7,082 nucleotides of DNA, taken from Mycobacterium sp. (lineage in GTDB: Bacteria > Actinomycetota > Actinomycetes > Mycobacteriales > Mycobacteriaceae). The position numbers and the translations under genes are program-made. Location: contig JAHFVB010000265.1 of the NCBI GenBank assembly GCA_023264755.1, forward strand, positions 1-7,082. Reading direction: 5' to 3'. A model generated the notes under the pieces. It made no database searches, was not told where the DNA came from, and was given only the letters and a program-made list of their open reading frames with translations. Of the stretch, positions 6,522 to 7,082 are shown in pieces (position 1 is the first letter of the stretch; each line of letters begins with the position of its first letter).

Positions 6522-6893
6522 ATGATGTCGATGACCAATTTCCCGGCGCGCGCGGTGCTGGGTGCGTTCGGGACCGCGGCCGTTGCCGGTGCGGTGATGC
6601 TGTCCGCGGCCGCCACGGCGTCGGCCGACCCGTCCCAGCCCAACTGCACCGCCGCCGATCTGGCCCAGGTCGCCACGGGCGTGTCGGCAGGAATGTCGGT
6701 CTACCTATTCACTCACCCGGACGTCAACGACTTCCTCACCGGGCTCGAGGGCTCGCCGCGCGACACGATCCGCCCCAGGGTCGAGGAGTACATGACGGCC
6801 AACCCGCAGGTGAAGGCCGAGATGTCGGCCATCCGTCAGCCGTTGGTCGACATGAGGCAGCGCTGCGGCGCAATCGGAGACGAACCCGCCTGA
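6522..6893 (+). CDS. Exported hemophore-related haem-binding protein, Rv0203 type
   Basis: This is a mycobacterial Rv0203-like protein; characterised Rv0203 is a secreted helical haem carrier thought to pass haem to MmpL transporters. The 123-residue product has a signal peptide (hydrophobic about 11-31) cleaved at A-S-A|D after Ala35. The mature domain has the family pattern: C42-TAADLAQVATGVSAGMSVY61-LFTH65-PDVNDFL, then VEEY90-MTANPQV, then IRQPLVDMRQRC115. Cys42 and Cys115 bracket the domain and probably form its disulphide. Recalling Rv0203, where Tyr59, His63 and His89 were implicated in haem binding, Tyr61 and His65 keep the Tyr-x3-His spacing while the third position is Tyr90 instead of His. 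The gene is preceded by an exported proline-rich protein and overlaps the next exported gene at TGATG, suggesting co-translation. Haem binding by this protein is inferred, not shown. Confidence 0.9.
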   Translation: MMSMTNFPARAVLGAFGTAAVAGAVMLSAAATASADPSQPNCTAADLAQVATGVSAGMSVYLFTHPDVNDFLTGLEGSPRDTIRPRVEEYMTANPQVKAEMSAIRQPLVDMRQRCGAIGDEPA

Positions 6894-7082
6894 TGCCGAA
6901 CCCGAAGACGTACGCGCCGGCGCTGGTCGGGCTGGCCGCACTCGCGTTCGGGCTGGCCGGCGCGCCTGCGGCGGGCGCCGACGACCGCACCTGCACCAAC
7001 ACCTCGGCGAACACCACCATCTGCTCTCGGCCGGGCGGAAGCACGTCGATCAGCACGTCTCCACCGCCGGTGGTCGGCCCCT
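6893..7082 (+). CDS. Small exported protein, 3' end outside the window
   Basis: The ATG at 6893 overlaps the preceding TGA stop (TGATG), the classic arrangement for translational coupling to the hemophore-related gene. The frame stays open for 63 codons to the window end. MPNPKTYAPALVGLAALAFG opens a signal peptide with hydrophobic core about 8-24 and likely cleavage A-A-G-A|D after Ala29. The mature part begins DDRTC, has a cysteine pair Cys34/Cys44 spaced by nine residues (TNTSANTTI), then SRPGGSTSISTSPPP. The Cys pair, Ser-rich stretch and prolines loosely echo the layout of the 6133 protein, though sequence identity is slight. I do not recognise a named family. Function unknown; likely an envelope or secreted partner of the hemophore-related protein. 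Confidence 0.75.
   Translation, partial: MPNPKTYAPALVGLAALAFGLAGAPAAGADDRTCTNTSANTTICSRPGGSTSISTSPPPVVGP

Noticed and set aside
1..7082. tRNA, rRNA, CRISPR arrays, insertion sequences or attachment sites
   Set aside because: No clover-leaf-like segments, regularly spaced repeats, transposase frames or terminal inverted repeats were seen on either strand.

Overview
This is high-GC actinobacterial DNA, most likely from a Mycobacterium/Mycolicibacterium-type organism. The genus-level call rests on the Rv0203-type hemophore-related gene near the right end, the small exported proteins with A-S-A|D or A-G-A|D cleavage sites, the GC-rich codon use and the lack of U-tract terminators. I ran no database search; family assignments come from motifs I could read.

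Layout: (1) 1-1679, plus strand: a Kup-type potassium transporter that is already open at base 1, so its N-terminus lies outside the window. (2) 1683-5852, minus strand: a probable three-gene operon. Reading 5'->3' on the minus strand it holds a LuxI/GNAT-like synthase broken by a one-base frameshift (5852-5077), a MacB/LolD-type ABC ATPase (5034-4189) and an 833-residue FtsX/MacB-type permease (4184-1683). The permease runs tail-to-tail into kup, with only 3 bases between the two stop codons. (3) 5853-6132: a divergent intergenic region with a perfect 7-bp inverted repeat just upstream of the minus-strand operon. (4) 6133-7082, plus strand: three consecutive small exported proteins. They are a proline-rich protein with two mirrored cysteine boxes, an Rv0203-like hemophore-related protein, and a third secreted protein, cut by the window end, whose start overlaps the hemophore stop (TGATG).

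How the genes may work together: the ATPase and permease together form a complete type VII (MacB/FtsX-like) ABC exporter or mechanotransmission complex. Its promoter-proximal partner resembles the acyl-homoserine-lactone-synthase branch of the GNAT fold, so a 'make a small acylated molecule, then export it' cassette under a palindromic operator is a reasonable hypothesis. As written here the synthase is out of frame at a G4 tract (G5 would restore it), so it is either a pseudogene or a sequencing error. The right-hand exported trio looks like an envelope/haem-related cluster. The kup gene appears functionally unrelated to the rest.
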